Position numbers and translations under genes: made by a program
In this document: piece by piece, positions 24,010-34,531 of the stretch
How positions within the stretch are numbered: position 1 is the stretch's first letter
How the letters are laid out: each line of letters starts with the position of its first letter
The notes under the pieces: model-generated
Database searches by the model: none
What the model was told of the DNA's origin: nothing
Seen by the model: only the letters and a program-made list of their open reading frames with translations
NCBI GenBank assembly: GCA_900540955.1
Contig: UQIF01000006.1
Span: forward strand, 1 to 64,000
Direction: 5' to 3'
DNA length: 64,000 nt
DNA from: an uncultured Olsenella sp.
Lineage (GTDB): Bacteria; Actinomycetota; Coriobacteriia; Coriobacteriales; Atopobiaceae

Positions 24010-25377
24010 ATGGCGCTTTGGGGTGGTAGGTTCGAGAAGGGCGTCGACGCCTTCACGCAGGAGTTCGGCGCGTCCCTTGAGGTGGACAAGGCCATGGCGC
24101 AGCAGGACATCGCCGGCTCCAGGGCCCACGCGAGGATGCTCGCCGAGCAGGGCATCATCACCGACGATGATCAGCAGGCGATCGACGCCGGTCTGGCCGA
24201 CATCGCCGGGCAGATCGAGCGCGGCGAGTTCGTCTGGGACGTCAATGACGAGGACATCCACATGGCCGTCGAGGGCGCCCTCACCCGCAACATCGGCACT
24301 CCCGGCGCTCGCCTGCACACGGGCCGCTCCCGCAACGACCAGGTGGCCACCGACATCCGCCTGTACGCCAAGGAGCTCTGCGCCCACCTCCTCGAGGGCA
24401 ACGACGCCCTGCGCCGCGTGCTCGTGGACGCCGCCGAGCGCAACCTCGGCGTCGTGATGCCGGGCTACACCCACCTCCAGCACGCCCAGCCGGTGCTCTT
24501 CAGCCACCACATGCTCGCGTACTTCTGGATGTTCACCCGCGACCACACCCGCCTCGAGGCGGCGCTTTCCGCGGCCGACGCCAACCCGCTCGGCGCAGCC
24601 GCCCTTGCCGGCACCACCTACCCGCTCGACCGCCAGCGCACCACGGAGCTCCTCGGCTTCGACCACGCGATCCCCAACTCGCTCGATGCCGTCTCCGATC
24701 GCGACTACCTGCTCGACCTCGAGTACGCCTGCAGCGTGAGCATGATGCACCTAAGCCGCCTGTGCGAGGAGATCGTCCTGTGGAGCTCGACCGAGTTCGG
24801 CTTCATCACGCTCTCCGACAGCTACTCCACCGGCTCCTCGATCATGCCGCAGAAGAAGAACCCCGACTTCGCCGAGCTCACCCGCGGCAAGTGCGGCCGC
24901 GTCTACGGCGACCTGATGGCGCTTCTTACCACGATGAAGTCGCTGCCGCTCGCGTACAACAAGGACCTCCAGGAGTGCAAGGAAGGCCCGATGGACGCGG
25001 CAAAGACGCTCTCCGACTGCATGGAGATCGCCGCCGGCATGCTCGAGACCATGCAGGTCAACGCCGTCGTCATGCTCAAGCAGGCCAAGCTCGGCTTCAC
25101 CGCCGCGACTGACGTGGCCGATTACCTCGCAAAGAAGGGCATGCCGTTCCGCGACGCCCACCGCGTGGTCGGCGAGCTCGTGCTGTATTGCGAGAAGCAC
25201 GGCAAGGGCCTCGAGGACCTGACCGCCGACGAGTTCCGCGCCGCGAGCGACCTGTTCGAGGACGACATCGCCGCCGACCTCGACCCCGAGGGCATCGCCA
25301 ACGCCCGCACGACCTACGGCGGCACCGGCATCGAGGCCGTCAAGCAGCAGCTCGCCGAGGCCAAGGCCACGCTGTAA
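24010..25377 (+). CDS. argH: Argininosuccinate lyase
   Basis: Splits argininosuccinate into arginine and fumarate, the last step of arginine synthesis. 455 residues of the fumarase/aspartase superfamily: GGRFEKG near the start, TGRSRNDQVATDIRL, GYTHLQHAQP (catalytic His) and the superfamily signature GSSIMPQKKNP. ATG at 24010 follows ggaggg. It has its own promoter region (gtaatct near 23965) and does not seem to depend on argG transcription. Confidence 0.97.
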   Translation: MALWGGRFEKGVDAFTQEFGASLEVDKAMAQQDIAGSRAHARMLAEQGIITDDDQQAIDAGLADIAGQIERGEFVWDVNDEDIHMAVEGALTRNIGTPGARLHTGRSRNDQVATDIRLYAKELCAHLLEGNDALRRVLVDAAERNLGVVMPGYTHLQHAQPVLFSHHMLAYFWMFTRDHTRLEAALSAADANPLGAAALAGTTYPLDRQRTTELLGFDHAIPNSLDAVSDRDYLLDLEYACSVSMMHLSRLCEEIVLWSSTEFGFITLSDSYSTGSSIMPQKKNPDFAELTRGKCGRVYGDLMALLTTMKSLPLAYNKDLQECKEGPMDAAKTLSDCMEIAAGMLETMQVNAVVMLKQAKLGFTAATDVADYLAKKGMPFRDAHRVVGELVLYCEKHGKGLEDLTADEFRAASDLFEDDIAADLDPEGIANARTTYGGTGIEAVKQQLAEAKATL

Positions 25378-25394
25378 CCAAAGAACGAACGCCC

Positions 25395-25439
25395 AGGGCG
25401 CGCCCCGGAGCAAAAAGACGTTGCTTCGGGGCGCGCCCT
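25395..25439. terminator. Strong hairpin between argH and purB
   Basis: 18-bp stem, agggcgcgccccggagca with tgcttcggggcgcgccct, one G-T pair, loop of 9 bases. No T-tract follows on the plus strand. Confidence 0.65.
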
Positions 25440-25551
25440 CGTGCAGGCCAGGTGGCGGTTTTTAAGCTGGTTCGCCTACGCCACTAAACAGGCCGCGCGT
25501 CGCAGGTAGAATAGCTTTGTATGTCTCGCCAACCCTTTTGGAGGAGCCCGT

Positions 25552-26898
<1,347 letters not shown>

Positions 26899-26930
26899 CC
26901 TGCTCAGGGGTTCTCCGCTCCAACGCTTGG

Positions 26931-26970
26931 CCCGCCATTTCAGCTTGCCTGATTTGGCGGGCTTCTTTCC
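26931..26970 (+). terminator. Terminator after purB (dispersed palindrome copy)
   Basis: cccgccatttcag pairs with ctgatttggcggg (two central mismatches), then cttctttcc. The sequence gcctgatttggcggg matches the dispersed intergenic palindrome family. Confidence 0.75.
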
Positions 26971-26984
26971 AAAGCGACCATGGG

Positions 26985-26990
26985 TATACT
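26985..26990 (+). promoter_or_regulatory. -10 element before the TSCPD gene
   Basis: TATACT at 26985-26990, 31 bases before ATG 27022. This rules against the in-frame ATG at 26980, which precedes it. Confidence 0.5.
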
Positions 26991-27021
26991 CGGACAGAAA
27001 TCAAGAGAGAGGAACCAAGCA

Positions 27022-27312
27022 ATGCAGCACATCGACTTCCGCCCGCGCGGCGTCTGCTCGCGCATGATCCACATCGACCTTTCCGACGACGGCGGCACCA
27101 TCGAGAACGTCTCGTTCGAGGGCGGCTGCGACGGCAACCTGAAGGCCATATCCAAGCTCGTCGCCGGCAAGAAGACCTCTGAGATCGCCGACGTCCTCGC
27201 CGGCAACACCTGCGGCCCGCGCAAGACCTCCTGCGCCGACCAGTTCTCGATCGCCCTGCGTCAGGCCGTGGACGCCATCGCCGCCGGCGAGGCCCCCGTT
27301 TCCGCGAACTAA
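27022..27312 (+). CDS. TSCPD-domain protein (TIGR03905 type)
   Basis: 96-residue protein of the uncharacterised TSCPD group. It shows RGVCSRMIHIDL, the glycine-rich FEGGCDGNLKAISKLV and the Cys motif CGPRKTSCADQ, typical of these small Cys-containing proteins and of the C-terminal domain of some ribonucleotide reductases. Start ATG at 27022 has gagagagg 10-17 bases upstream. It is 14 bases ahead of a Tat lipoprotein gene, probably in one transcript. Function unknown. Confidence 0.8.
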   Translation: MQHIDFRPRGVCSRMIHIDLSDDGGTIENVSFEGGCDGNLKAISKLVAGKKTSEIADVLAGNTCGPRKTSCADQFSIALRQAVDAIAAGEAPVSAN

Positions 27313-27326
27313 CCGCAGGTAAAGAA

Positions 27327-28547
27327 GTGCGTCGGCCCAAACTCACCAGACGAGGTTTCTTTAAGGCGTCCGCCACGGCGGGCGTCGTGGGCGCCGCCGT
27401 CGGCATTCTTGGCGGCTGCTCGCGCAACACCGCCAACGACGTCAGCGATCCTGTGGTCGTCGACGACGACTCCGCCGTGAGCGTGACCGCCGACGGGTCG
27501 CCCTACGAGTACGTCGACGACTACGGCTATGCCCTCGAGGCCACCTGGACGCTGCCGCTCGGCTGCGTCCTGCGCCCGGCTGAGGGGTCTTGGATCCCCG
27601 CCACCGTCGCGGGCTCCTCGGCGCTGCCCATGGTCAAGGCGGGGGCGTTCTCCTGCGAGTCCGGCACCCTGACCGAGGTCGTCTCGGCACCCAAGGGCGC
27701 CGCTGCCACCACCGTGATCTACGACGTCGCCTGCTCGGACTCCGCGTACGCCTGGGTCGAGCTCGACATGGCGACGCGCGCCTGGCAGCTCTACGCGGCA
27801 AAGTTCTCCGGCGGCGCCCTCGACGGCGACGCGCAGAAGCTCTGGGACGGGACCTCCGACTACGACCCGGCGCCCGTAGCCGTCACGGGGTCCAAGGTCG
27901 TCTGGCAGATCATGCCCTCGCTCTCGGGAAAGAAGACCTCCGAGCCTTCCGCCTGCTACCTCTGGAACGTCGGCGATAAGGACGCGCGCAAGGTCATCGA
28001 GTCGCCCGGCCGCTTTGCAATCAAGCCGACCGTCTCGAACGGCAACGTTATCCTGGCGCCGCGCGTCCATGCCGACGAGGGCACCTTCTACGGCGTCACC
28101 GCCTACACCGCCTCGGACAACATGGCGTCCCAGGTCGACCAGCTCGTGCTCCCCGCCGGCGTCAAGCCGTTCCGCGCCACCCGCGTGGGCGACAAGTTCC
28201 TCGTCTCCATCGAGGCGAGCTACGGCTCCGGCGGTCTTCTTTCAAAGATGGGCACCTACATCGGCACGCGCAGCGGCGACTTCGTCAAGGTCGAGCGCGA
28301 GCCTTCCGAGTGTCCTGCCGGCAAAGACGGCCTCTACCTCATAAAGAGCCGTTCGTCGTATATGGTGGTCGACACAAAGAACCAGAAGTACTCGACGCTG
28401 CTGTCCATCGACCGCTCCGTCGACTACGGCGAGTTCCCCGCCCGCTATGGAGATACCGACCTGTTTGTCACCTTCGCGACGGTTAAGGACCCCGACACCG
28501 GCTACCCCGCTTCCGTAACGGTTCGCGCCTTCCGCCTAGGAGTCTGA
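27327..28547 (+). CDS. Tat-exported lipoprotein of unknown function
   Basis: 406 residues beginning with GTG at 27327. The N-terminus RRGFFKASATAGVVGAAVG is a twin-arginine signal, followed by the lipobox LGGC (Cys30), so the protein should be folded inside, exported by Tat and lipid-anchored outside. The mature part has repeated short beta-strand patterns (YAWVELDMATRAWQLY, YYLWNVGDKDARKVI-like units), suggesting a beta-propeller-like fold. No catalytic motif is seen. It precedes a two-component system after a promoter-like gap and may be its sensory partner, which is speculative. Confidence 0.78.
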   Translation: MRRPKLTRRGFFKASATAGVVGAAVGILGGCSRNTANDVSDPVVVDDDSAVSVTADGSPYEYVDDYGYALEATWTLPLGCVLRPAEGSWIPATVAGSSALPMVKAGAFSCESGTLTEVVSAPKGAAATTVIYDVACSDSAYAWVELDMATRAWQLYAAKFSGGALDGDAQKLWDGTSDYDPAPVAVTGSKVVWQIMPSLSGKKTSEPSACYLWNVGDKDARKVIESPGRFAIKPTVSNGNVILAPRVHADEGTFYGVTAYTASDNMASQVDQLVLPAGVKPFRATRVGDKFLVSIEASYGSGGLLSKMGTYIGTRSGDFVKVEREPSECPAGKDGLYLIKSRSSYMVVDTKNQKYSTLLSIDRSVDYGEFPARYGDTDLFVTFATVKDPDTGYPASVTVRAFRLGV

Positions 28548-28633
28548 CAGCCGAGGCCCCAGGTGGGGTAAACTACACCTACTTATGGGGAGCCCCGCTC
28601 CCTTGGATGCAAACACACATTTGGGAGGCCACG

Positions 28634-29344
28634 ATGGCTTCGGACGACAAGAAGATCCTGCTGGTTGAGGACGAGAAGGCGATTCGTGACGCGGTGGCGG
28701 CCTACCTCGAGCGCGAGAACTATATCGTGCGCGGCGTGGGCGACGGCCAGAGCGCCGTCGAGGAGTTCGAGAAGCACTCCTTCGACCTCGTGATCCTCGA
28801 CCTCATGCTCCCCAAGCTCTCCGGCGAGCGCGTTTGCCGCGCCATCCGCGAGACCTCGAACGTGCCCATCATCATGCTCACCGCGAAGGGCGAGGTCGAG
28901 GACCGCATCATCGGCCTGGAGCTGGGCGCCGACGACTACCTGATCAAGCCCTTCTCGCCCCGTGAGCTTGTGGCCCGCGTTCGCGCCCTTCTGCGCCGCG
29001 CCCACACTGAGGTCGAGCCGGCGCTCGAGGTCCTCGACTTCGGCGACCTCGTCATCGACATCTCGGGCCACAAGGTCCTCGTCGAGGGCAAGGAAGTCGA
29101 CCTTACCGCCTCCGAGTTCAAGCTGCTCACCACGCTCGCCCGCTACCCGGGCCGCGTCTACACCCGCATGGAGCTTGTCGAGAAGGTCCTCGGCTACGAC
29201 TTCGAGGGCTACGAGCGCACCATCGACTCCCACGTCAAGAACCTGCGCGCCAAGCTCGGCGACGACCCGCGCAACCCGCGCTGGCTCTACACCGTCCACG
29301 GCGTCGGGTACCGCTTCGAGGCTCCCGAGAAGGCCGATAAGTAA
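28634..29344 (+). CDS. OmpR/PhoB-family response regulator
   Basis: 236 residues: receiver domain (about 6-120) with phospho-acceptor Asp56 in VILDLML, acidic pocket EDE at 12-14, and the conserved Lys in LIKPFSPREL; winged-helix DNA-binding domain (about 138-230) ending LRAKLGDDPRNPRWLYTVHGVGYRF. ATG at 28634 follows gggagg, preferred over the upstream in-frame ATG at 28607, which lacks an RBS. A taaact at 28569-28574 may be the -10. The kinase gene follows 18 bases later. Confidence 0.94.
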   Translation: MASDDKKILLVEDEKAIRDAVAAYLERENYIVRGVGDGQSAVEEFEKHSFDLVILDLMLPKLSGERVCRAIRETSNVPIIMLTAKGEVEDRIIGLELGADDYLIKPFSPRELVARVRALLRRAHTEVEPALEVLDFGDLVIDISGHKVLVEGKEVDLTASEFKLLTTLARYPGRVYTRMELVEKVLGYDFEGYERTIDSHVKNLRAKLGDDPRNPRWLYTVHGVGYRFEAPEKADK

Positions 29345-29362
29345 CGTCCTCGAGGAGACACG

Positions 29363-30913
29363 TTGGCGGCTAAGTTCGTCATAGGAAAAAACACCCGCGC
29401 AGACGAGGGCTCCAAGCAGCCCTCGTCTCGTAATTCGTGGAACACGCTCAAGCCGAAGCCCTCGCGCGGCCAGTCCTTCGCCACGAGCATGACGCTCACC
29501 TTCGCGCTCATCGCGATTCTGATGGCGCTCATCTTTGTGCTCGTGCTCGCCGTCGTGTGGGGCGGGCAGTTCTCGTCCTACACCAGGGCAAACATGCAGG
29601 CGATGGCGGACTCGACCGCCGAGTCCATCTCGGAGGCGTACGCCGTCGAGGGGCGCTGGACCTCCGACGTCGTGCAGCGCGCCTCGGACGCCTCGGCGTT
29701 CTCGAGCGACATCGGGGTGCAGGTCATCAACACCGACGGCGGCGTCCTTTACGACGACACGTGGGTCGCGGGCGGCAGCTCGGCAAAGACCCGCGTCGAC
29801 GGTGAACCCCAGCCCCAGCCCTCGAAGTCGCTGGCTCCTACCGGCGCGGACTCTGTGGTCACGGCGCTGGTGCACGACGCCAACGGCAACAAGGTCGGCG
29901 AGGTCCGCCTGTGGGCCTTCGGCTCTGATGCGCTTCTTACCAAGTCGGACGCGGCGTTTAAGGAGAGCTCTTTCGAGGCTATCGCCATCGCGGCGTCCGT
30001 GAGCGTGCTTCTTGCCTGCGTGATCGGCTACTTCGCCTCCAAGCGCATGTCCGCGCCCATCCAGAAGATCACGAACACCGCAAAGCAGATCCGCAACGGC
30101 GACCTCACCGCGCGCTCCGGCGTCAAGGGCGACAACGAGGTCGGCCAGCTCGGCGAGACGTTCGACGACATGGCGACCTCGCTTGAGCGCGACATCAAGC
30201 TCGAGCACCGCCTCACGGGCGACGTGGCCCACGAGCTGCGCACGCCCCTTATGGCCATGCAGGCCACGGTCGAGGCCATGCAAGACGGCGTGCTCCCGGC
30301 GGACGACGAGCACTTCGAGACGGTGGCCTCCGAGGTGCGCAGGCTTTCTCGCCTGGTGGACGCCATGCTCAAGCTCTCGCGCCTCGAGAACAACGCCAAC
30401 GAGCTCAAGACCGAGCGCACCGATGTGATCTACCTGCTGCGCAGCCTCGTGTCCAGCCAGCACGCGCTCTTCCACGAGAAGGGCCTGCACCTGCGCTTTA
30501 TCAACGAGAGTGGCCGTGACGAGCTCATGGCGGACATCGACGCGGACCTCATCCGCGAGGCCGTGGTCAACCTCATGAGCAACGCCATGCGCTACACCGA
30601 CGAGGACGGCTACGTGAAGGTCTCGGCGCGCCTCGAGCGCGGCGACGTGCTCATCTCGGTGCAGGACACGGGCATCGGCATCGCCAAGGAGGACATCCCG
30701 CAGACGTTTAGCCGTTTCTGGCGCTCCGACGTAAGCCGCGAGCGCGTGAGTGGCGGCCTCGGCGTGGGTCTCTCGCTTACCAAGGAGATCGTGGACAAGC
30801 ACAACGGCACCATCCTCGTTGAGTCCGAACTTGGCCGCGGCACCACCTTCACGCTGCGGATTCCGCAGAACCGCGGCCGCCGCAACCTCGCCCAGGCCAT
30901 CCAGGAGGGCTAG
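29363..30913 (+). CDS. Membrane sensor histidine kinase
   Basis: 516 residues starting with TTG at 29363 behind gaggaga. Topology: cytoplasmic head, first membrane helix (about 47-72), outer sensor domain (about 75-210), second helix (about 213-230), HAMP (about 230-285), HisKA with His290 in DVAHELRTP, and HATPase domain with N box NLMSNAMRY, DTGIGI and GLGVGLSL. All catalytic boxes are intact. It pairs with the regulator at 28634. The stimulus is unknown. Confidence 0.93.
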   Translation: MAAKFVIGKNTRADEGSKQPSSRNSWNTLKPKPSRGQSFATSMTLTFALIAILMALIFVLVLAVVWGGQFSSYTRANMQAMADSTAESISEAYAVEGRWTSDVVQRASDASAFSSDIGVQVINTDGGVLYDDTWVAGGSSAKTRVDGEPQPQPSKSLAPTGADSVVTALVHDANGNKVGEVRLWAFGSDALLTKSDAAFKESSFEAIAIAASVSVLLACVIGYFASKRMSAPIQKITNTAKQIRNGDLTARSGVKGDNEVGQLGETFDDMATSLERDIKLEHRLTGDVAHELRTPLMAMQATVEAMQDGVLPADDEHFETVASEVRRLSRLVDAMLKLSRLENNANELKTERTDVIYLLRSLVSSQHALFHEKGLHLRFINESGRDELMADIDADLIREAVVNLMSNAMRYTDEDGYVKVSARLERGDVLISVQDTGIGIAKEDIPQTFSRFWRSDVSRERVSGGLGVGLSLTKEIVDKHNGTILVESELGRGTTFTLRIPQNRGRRNLAQAIQEG

Positions 30914-30931
30914 TTCCCGCGACCTGCTTTT

Positions 30932-30970
30932 TCAGCCTGTCTGATTCGGCGGCGTTTTTGCCTGGCTGGA
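30932..30970 (-). repeat. Dispersed intergenic repeat upstream of purC
   Basis: This 39-base block is the reverse complement of 4579-4618 upstream of purA, except for one substitution and one single-base indel. It lies 19 bases after the histidine kinase stop. Confidence 0.75.
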
Positions 30971-31037
30971 ATGGTTGGCGGGATGGCTGGGAGCGCACTT
31001 GCCGACAACGGGGGTGCACTTCTTGCCGGGTGACGGG

Positions 31038-31043
31038 TATACT
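31038..31043 (+). promoter_or_regulatory. -10 element of purC
   Basis: TATACT at 31038-31043, 65 bases before the purC start. No strong -35 seen. Confidence 0.4.
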
Positions 31044-31108
31044 TCTGTGCGTTATGCATATGCGTGGCGACGCGTCAGAGTCGCCGACCAACGAAACCGA
31101 GGTATTCG

Positions 31109-31990
31109 ATGTCCGAGATTCAGAAGCGTCCGGATTCGCACGGCAAGGTGCGCGACATCTACGACTGCGGCGACAGCCTGCTCATGGTTGCCAGCGACCG
31201 CATCTCCGCGTACGACTTCATCCTGCCCGACGAGATTCCCCACAAGGGCGAGATCCTTACCCGCATCTCGGCGTTCTGGTTCGAGCGCTTCGCCGACCTC
31301 ATGCCCAACCACATGATCTCGTGCGAGGTCGCGGACTTCCCGGCCGAGTTCCAGCAGTACGGCGATTACCTCGCCGGCCGCTCCATGCTCGTCAAGAAGG
31401 CCCAGACCGTGCCCATCGAGTGCATCGTCCGCGGCTACCTCACCGGTTCCGGAAAGAAGACCTACGACGCCGACGGCACCGTCTGCGGCATCAAGCTTCC
31501 CGAGGGCCTCACCGAGGCCTCCAAGCTCCCGGAGCCCATCTTTACCCCGTCCACCAAGGCTGAGCTCGGCGACCACGACGAGAACATCTCGTTCGAGCGC
31601 TGCTGCGAGATCGTGGGCGACGACATCGCGACCCAGCTGCGCGACGCCTCGCTTGCCATCTACAAGGCCGCGGCCGAGTACGCCGCCACCCGCGGCATCA
31701 TTATCGCCGACACCAAGTTCGAGTTCGGCATCATCGACGGCAAGCTGACCCTGATCGACGAGTGCCTGACCCCCGACTCCAGCCGCTTCTGGCCTGCCGA
31801 GGGTTACGCCGAGGGCCAGGTCCAGCCCAGCTACGACAAGCAGTACGTCCGCGATTGGCTGCGCGCCAACTGGAACATGCTGGGCGAGCCGCCTCGCATC
31901 CCCGCGGAGGTCATTGAGGGCACCTCCAACCGCTATCAGGAGGCGTTCCAGATCATTACCGGCACCAAGTTTGAACCCAAAGGAGTCTAA
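31109..31990 (+). CDS. purC: SAICAR synthetase
   Basis: Joins aspartate to CAIR with ATP to give SAICAR in purine synthesis. 293 residues with GKVRDIYDCGDSLLMVASDRISAYD, VRGYLTGSG and IADTKFEFG...LIDECLTPDSSRFW, all diagnostic. The length matches the long PurC form. ATG at 31109 (MSEIQKRP) has an accgagg RBS; upstream in-frame codons fall in the promoter region. Its stop overlaps the next start by one base. Confidence 0.96.
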   Translation: MSEIQKRPDSHGKVRDIYDCGDSLLMVASDRISAYDFILPDEIPHKGEILTRISAFWFERFADLMPNHMISCEVADFPAEFQQYGDYLAGRSMLVKKAQTVPIECIVRGYLTGSGKKTYDADGTVCGIKLPEGLTEASKLPEPIFTPSTKAELGDHDENISFERCCEIVGDDIATQLRDASLAIYKAAAEYAATRGIIIADTKFEFGIIDGKLTLIDECLTPDSSRFWPAEGYAEGQVQPSYDKQYVRDWLRANWNMLGEPPRIPAEVIEGTSNRYQEAFQIITGTKFEPKGV

Positions 31991-32670
31991 TGTCTCTGCG
32001 TGACACCATCGAGGGCGCCCGCGACGAAGCAAAGTCCACCGTCGACGCCATGACAAAGAAGACCGCTGCCGCCGAGGAGAAGGACAAGGCTAAGGAGGGC
32101 GACGCGCCCGCCGCCTACGATCCCTTCAAGTCCGGCAAGGCCACCGCTGCCGGCGCCAAGCCTTCTCGCGAGGCCGCCGCATCCGTGCGCATGGAGGGCG
32201 AGCGTCCCAAGAAAAGCGTCGCCCTCATGACCAAGGAGGAAAAGAAGGCCGCCCGCGCCGAGGAGCGCTCCATCGAGGACGCCCGCAACCAGGCCTACGA
32301 CTACCTCCTCAGGCTCGATGATGCCTACACGAAGACCGACAAGACCTGGTGGGTCCTGCTGGGCATCGGCTTTGTCATGACGATTTGCTCTCTGTTCCTG
32401 ACGTTCGTCTTCCCCGCAGAGGTCAAGGAGATCCATACCGTCCAGGGCGTCCTCTCCATCGTCACGCTCATCTTGGCGTATGGCTTCATCATCTCCGCCT
32501 TCATCTTCGACTGGCGTAAGCGCCGCCCGTTCCGCAAGGCCGCCGAGAAGCGCATGCAGAAGATGAGCGACAAGCGCGTCTACGAGTTCCTCGCCGAGGA
32601 GAACGCCAAGCTCGTCGCCACTGCGAAGGAGAATCGCAAGAAGGCAAAGAAGGCCCAGAAGAGCAAGTAG
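31990..32670 (+). CDS. Unrecognised two-helix membrane protein with charged ends
   Basis: 226 residues, no family recognised. A Lys/Ala/Glu-rich cytoplasmic head (about 1-115) includes KKTAAAEEKDKAKEG and EEKKAARAEERSIEDAR. Two membrane helices (about 118-138 and 150-170) form a hairpin, and a basic tail (RKRRPFRKAAEKRMQKM ... KKAKKAQKSK) follows. The basic ends suggest contact with nucleic acid or phospholipid head groups, which is inference. ATG at 31990 shares its A with the purC stop (taATG), so translation is coupled. Confidence 0.75.
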   Translation: MSLRDTIEGARDEAKSTVDAMTKKTAAAEEKDKAKEGDAPAAYDPFKSGKATAAGAKPSREAAASVRMEGERPKKSVALMTKEEKKAARAEERSIEDARNQAYDYLLRLDDAYTKTDKTWWVLLGIGFVMTICSLFLTFVFPAEVKEIHTVQGVLSIVTLILAYGFIISAFIFDWRKRRPFRKAAEKRMQKMSDKRVYEFLAEENAKLVATAKENRKKAKKAQKSK

Positions 32671-32697
32671 CGCCAACGTGCTAAAATCTTCTTCCAT

Positions 32698-32773
32698 GCC
32701 TTCGTAGCTCAGGGGATAGAGCACGGCTCTCCTAAAGCCGGTGTCGGCGGTTCGAATCCGTCCGGGGGCACCA
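32698..32773 (+). tRNA. tRNA-Arg (CCT)
   Basis: Acceptor gccttcg pairs with cgggggc through two G-T pairs; anticodon loop ctcctaa gives CCT (reads AGG); T arm ggcggttcgaatccgtc; discriminator A and encoded CCA. Confidence 0.92.
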
Positions 32774-32782
32774 TGAATGAAC

Positions 32783-32817
32783 GCAGGCCAGTCGCTTAGG
32801 CGGCTGGCCTGCTTTTT
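32783..32817 (+). terminator. Terminator of tRNA-Arg(CCT)
   Basis: Stem gcaggccagtcgc with gcggctggcctgc (one G-T), loop ttag, then ttttt. Confidence 0.9.
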
Positions 32818-32910
32818 CATAGGCCATGCACAAGCTTGGGGGGGTAGACTGACAGTCATTAATAGACGTCGAGCGCCTTTCAAATCAACGTGACGTAAAG
32901 GGGAAGAACA

Positions 32911-33444
32911 ATGGGATTCTTTGACCTCTTCAAAAAGAAGTCCGTTCCTGCCGCTCCGGCAAAGCCCGCAGGTATTGAGGCGGACGCCGCCGTCGACGTG
33001 CTGTGTGCGCCTGTTTCGGGCCGTGCAGTAAAGATGCATGACGTGCCCGATCCCGTGTTCAGCGCTGAGATGATGGGCAAGGGCTGCGCCGTTTACCCCG
33101 ACTGCGACGTCGTCTATGCGCCTATTGCCGGCACCGTGGGCGTGCTCATGCCGCATGCCATGGGCATTAACGCTCCCGATGGCATAGAGGTCCTCGTGCA
33201 CATCGGCGTCGACACCGTTGACATGAATGGCGACGGCTTCACGAGCTTCGTTGCCCAGGGCGACGCAATAAAGGCTGGTGACCCTCTGGTGGGAATTGAC
33301 CGTGCGAAGATCGCTGCAGCGGGACATCCCGACTGTGTTGTCGTCATCGTAACCAACACCGCCGATTACGCTTCCGTTGATATGCTCGTTGAGCCCGAGT
33401 CGCAGGTTGCCGCCGGTCAGAAGGTCCTCAAGGTCACGAAGTAG
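32911..33444 (+). CDS. PTS glucose-type EIIA protein
   Basis: 177-residue stand-alone EIIA of the glucose superfamily (Crr-like). It carries phosphate from HPr to an EIIB and in some bacteria regulates catabolism. After a linker-like head (KKKSVPAAPAKPA) the domain has the two active His: His82 in MPHAMGI and His97, the phospho-site, in VLVHIGVDTV. ATG at 32911 has aaggggaag upstream. No EIIBC of this type is in the window, so the partner is elsewhere or it acts in regulation. A DeoR regulator follows. Confidence 0.9.
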   Translation: MGFFDLFKKKSVPAAPAKPAGIEADAAVDVLCAPVSGRAVKMHDVPDPVFSAEMMGKGCAVYPDCDVVYAPIAGTVGVLMPHAMGINAPDGIEVLVHIGVDTVDMNGDGFTSFVAQGDAIKAGDPLVGIDRAKIAAAGHPDCVVVIVTNTADYASVDMLVEPESQVAAGQKVLKVTK

Positions 33445-33627
33445 CGACTGTGCCAAGCCAAGGGTTTCTTGGTACTCATTGTCGAGCGCGGGTCACGTAC
33501 AGATTCGGAGTGCCGCTTGCCGAAGCGAAGACAAGCGTAAGGAATCGAAAGGGGAGAATACAGAGAGTTGCCTGCGGTTGCAGGCGGCGCGCAAGGACCC
33601 CGCCGTCGGCGGGAGAGAGGGGCGAGC

Positions 33628-34422
33628 ATGGCCCAAGAAGAGCCCGCGAAGCTGCTCGCCGCCGAGCGACGGCGTCGCATCGTCGAGATGCTGCAGTCCA
33701 GCTCACCTATCCTTATCTCGGACGTGGCTCGTGAACTTGGAGTTTCCACCGTCACGGTTCGTAGCGATTTCGACGCCCTTGCCTCGCGCGGCCTGCTACG
33801 GCGTGTGCACGGCGGCGCGGTGCTCGTCTCGGAGTTCGCGTTCTCCAGTCCCGCCGAGCGTACCAAGGGCCATCTGCGCGAGAAGCGCGCGATTGCGGAT
33901 GAGGCGTCTCGGCTAGTTGCCGACGGCGAGACGGTTCTTATCGGCAGCGGCTCGACCACCTACGAGCTGGTCCGAGCCTTGGCCGCACGCCCTGCCGAGG
34001 CGGACATTACCGTGGTCACCAACGATTGGCATGTCTTGGAGCAGGGAAAGCTCGAGTTCGGACACATCAACCTTGTGGGGACTGGCGGCATGCTCATGCG
34101 CGAGCAGGGGTTCTTTTACGGGCACATGCTCGCTTCGAGCCTCTCGGATATCCTCTTTGATAAGGTGTTCATCGGGGCAAACGGTTATGACCCTGCCTTC
34201 GGGTTTCTTACCGATCTTGCCTCTGCCTGCGAAGTAAAGAAGAATTTCCTTGCCCATGCTCGCAACAAGATTGTCCTCATGGATGCCTCAAAGGTCATTG
34301 AGGGACGCTCCTACACGCGCTTTGCGAAGCCTGACGAGATTGATATGGTCTTCGTCGACCGCGACCCCGGCGGTGCGATCGCGACGTCGACCGCTGCCCG
34401 CGTCGTAGAGTGCTGTCCTTAG
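33628..34422 (+). CDS. DeoR-family sugar-phosphate-responsive repressor
   Basis: 264 residues: N-terminal DeoR helix-turn-helix (about 12-68, RRRRIVEMLQ...VSTVTVRSDFDALASRGLLRRVHGGAV) and a DeoRC effector domain (about 85-250, IGSGSTTYELVRAL, TGGMLMREQGFFYG). Such repressors usually sense phosphorylated sugars. ATG at 33628 follows gagagagggg. It faces the convergent tagatose-6-P kinase gene, so it could control the EIIA gene upstream, the kinase/aldolase pair, or both. Confidence 0.9.
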   Translation: MAQEEPAKLLAAERRRRIVEMLQSSSPILISDVARELGVSTVTVRSDFDALASRGLLRRVHGGAVLVSEFAFSSPAERTKGHLREKRAIADEASRLVADGETVLIGSGSTTYELVRALAARPAEADITVVTNDWHVLEQGKLEFGHINLVGTGGMLMREQGFFYGHMLASSLSDILFDKVFIGANGYDPAFGFLTDLASACEVKKNFLAHARNKIVLMDASKVIEGRSYTRFAKPDEIDMVFVDRDPGGAIATSTAARVVECCP

Positions 34423-34457
34423 CATCTGGTTATCAGCCGAATTGCTTTAGAAAAGAA

Positions 34458-34498
34458 CAGGCCCCTGTTGCAGACTTGAATTCAGCAACAGGGGCCTG
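34458..34498. terminator. Bidirectional terminator between DeoR and the kinase gene
   Basis: 14-bp perfect stem caggcccctgttgc with gcaacaggggcctg, 13-base loop. The minus-strand side runs into ttcttttct, the plus side into ctcctt. Confidence 0.85.
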
Positions 34499-34531
34499 CT
34501 CCTTGATAACAATGCCCTGATGTGGGAGGTG